Position numbers and translations under genes: made by a program. From NCBI GenBank assembly GCA_015501055.1, contig JADNYV010000566.1, positions 1-21,682 of the forward strand: a DNA stretch of 21,682 nt, given 5' to 3'. Positions 20,373 through 21,682 of this stretch are shown here, in pieces (the stretch's first letter is position 1; the number at the start of each line of letters is the position of its first letter). A model generated the notes under the pieces. The model was not told the DNA's origin and ran no database searches. It was given only the letters and a program-made list of their open reading frames with translations. The stretch is from Mucidula mucida (taxonomy: Eukaryota > Basidiomycota > Agaricomycetes > Agaricales > Physalacriaceae).

Positions 20373-20507
20373 TACGCTTCCTCGTTAATGTTCTATAAGT
20401 GTATTTATCAGTTACATATCATTACTTAGTCTTTACTGATTTTTCAACTTGAAGTGGACGATCAGAGGAAGGTGCAGCACGTGGCACAGCACTCGCCTCC
20501 AGTCCCC

Positions 20508-21682
20508 ATGAGCGTCCGCGGCCCCCGCAAAGGCGAGAACTACGAGCTCAGCGTCGACCTCAACAGCGAATATCGCGAAAAACGCAAGGATGCGATCAAA
20601 CGCACCATAGCGTCCATGACGGTCGGCAAAGGTGTCGTGTATTGCTCTCCCAGCCGCCCTTGCGCTTATGGTGCTTTAAGATGTCAGCGGCCTGTTTCCC
20701 GATGTCCTCAAGAACATGCAGACCGACGACCTCGAGCAAAAGAAGCTCGTCTACTCTACCTTATGAATTACGCCAAAACCCAGCCCGAACTAGTCATTCT
20801 CGCGGTCAACACCTTTGTCAAGGACACAGATGACCCCAACCCCCTCGTCCGCGCATTGGCCATCCGGACAATGGGTGTCCTGCGCGCCGAGAAGATCATC
20901 GATTACCTCTGCGACCCGCTTCAGAAATGTCTGCGTGACGAGAATCCATACGTCCGCAAGACGGCGGCACTATGCGTGGCCAAGCTGTACGACCTCAAAC
21001 CCGAGCTCGTCATCGACAACGGCTTCTTGGAGCAGCTGCAGGAAATGATTTCGGATAGCAATCCAATGGTGCGCTCTTATGTTCCTGAGACCAACGTCGA
21101 CTAAGTGCGCTTAGGTCGTGGCAAACACGGTCGCTGCATTGACAGATATACACATCGCGGCAAGCTCTCTGCCCTCCTCCTCTTCATCAGACCCAGGCAT
21201 CTTCATAATTTCCGCTTCCATACTCAGTAAACTCTTGATTGCCCTCAACGAGTGTTCGGAATGGGGTCGGGTTGCAATTTTGAACGCGCTTGCAAGATAC
21301 ACAGCACAGGACGACAAGGAGAGCGAGCACATATGTGAACGTGTTGTTCCCCAATTCCAGCATGCAAATGGTGCCGTTGTGTTGGCTGCAGTGAAGGTAC
21401 TTTGTTTCCAATGTCCTGCCTGCCATTCTGAAATCCAAAAGGTTATCATGATTCATATGCGGGACGTACGGAGGGAAGAACTTGTCAAACAGCTTGTCCG
21501 CAAAATGGCGCCGCCGTTAGTCACACTGCTTTCCTCGCCGCCGGAGGTCCAATGGGTCGCCCTCCGCAACATCAATCTACTCCTCCAAAAGCGGTCCGAC
21601 ATCCTGCAGAACGAAATGCGCGTCTTTTTCTGTAAATACAACGACCCACTCTATGTCAAAGTTGAGAAACTCGACATCATGG
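20508..21682 (+). CDS. Beta-adaptin of an AP clathrin adaptor complex, 5' part, truncated by window edge
   Basis: Beta-adaptin is the large subunit of AP-1/AP-2, binding cargo motifs and clathrin on Golgi/endosome or plasma membranes. Exons: 20508-20631, 20681-21068, 21115-21396, 21442 to the edge; introns of 49, 46 and 45 nt. The N-terminal trunk of HEAT-like helical repeats is clear: [126 protein letters not shown] and [19 protein letters not shown] at the edge. ATG 20508 starts [14 protein letters not shown]; the in-frame ATG at 20454 would add 18 unlike residues. The run LVY-LYLMNY is broken: one base is missing near 20754 (TAC-TC-TAC), shifting the frame. In such a conserved gene this is probably a sequence error. 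AP-1 (APL2) is likelier than AP-2, but the trunk does not settle it. Confidence 0.9.

Overview
The window looks like nuclear DNA of a filamentous basidiomycete, most likely a mushroom-forming Agaricomycete. The genes are packed close together on both strands. They are cut by many 45-58 nt introns, mostly GT...AG, and most conserved proteins only read through once these are removed. The recognisable proteins (SEC1, RPT4, beta-adaptin, an RBR ligase with a mushroom-type N-terminal domain, a PARP-UBC fusion) fit this. I identified them by eye from conserved motifs; no database search was run.

Layout, left to right. (1) 1-701, minus: 5' part of a PB1-domain protein cut by the window edge. (2) 998-2335, plus: an alcohol O-acetyltransferase-type acyltransferase whose frame is broken about four times. 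(3) 2527-3367, plus: acidic protein of unknown function. (4) 3475-7158, minus: large RING-IBR-RING E3 ligase with a papain-like N-terminal domain, a coiled coil, a 7-nt microexon and a C-terminal 10-residue tandem repeat. (5) 7689-8089, minus: small conserved-looking protein. (6) 8401-9990, minus: 26S proteasome ATPase RPT4. (7) 10093-10173, plus: tRNA-Pro(AGG) with a 9-nt intron. (8) 10238-10644: a 407-bp hAT-like MITE with an 8-bp target duplication. (9) 10954-13817, minus: SEC1 with 14 exons. (10) 14167-18643, plus: fusion of a PARP-type ADP-ribosyltransferase with a ubiquitin-conjugating (E2) domain, 19 exons. (11) 18910-20372, plus: coiled-coil protein of unknown function. (12) 20508 to the right edge, plus: beta-adaptin.

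Three neighbours belong to the ubiquitin-proteasome pathway: the RBR E3, the proteasome ATPase, and the ADP-ribosyltransferase-E2 fusion. They are on different strands with separate promoters, so I see clustering at most, not an operon-like system. SEC1 and beta-adaptin both act in membrane traffic, but nothing in the sequence links them.

SEC1 and RPT4 read through without one frame error over about 3.4 kb of coding sequence. Several other genes carry single-base frame breaks, densest between about 430 and 1625. This is either local assembly error or real decay, and it decides whether the acyltransferase is a pseudogene. I found no CRISPR array, rRNA, viral remnant or toxin gene.
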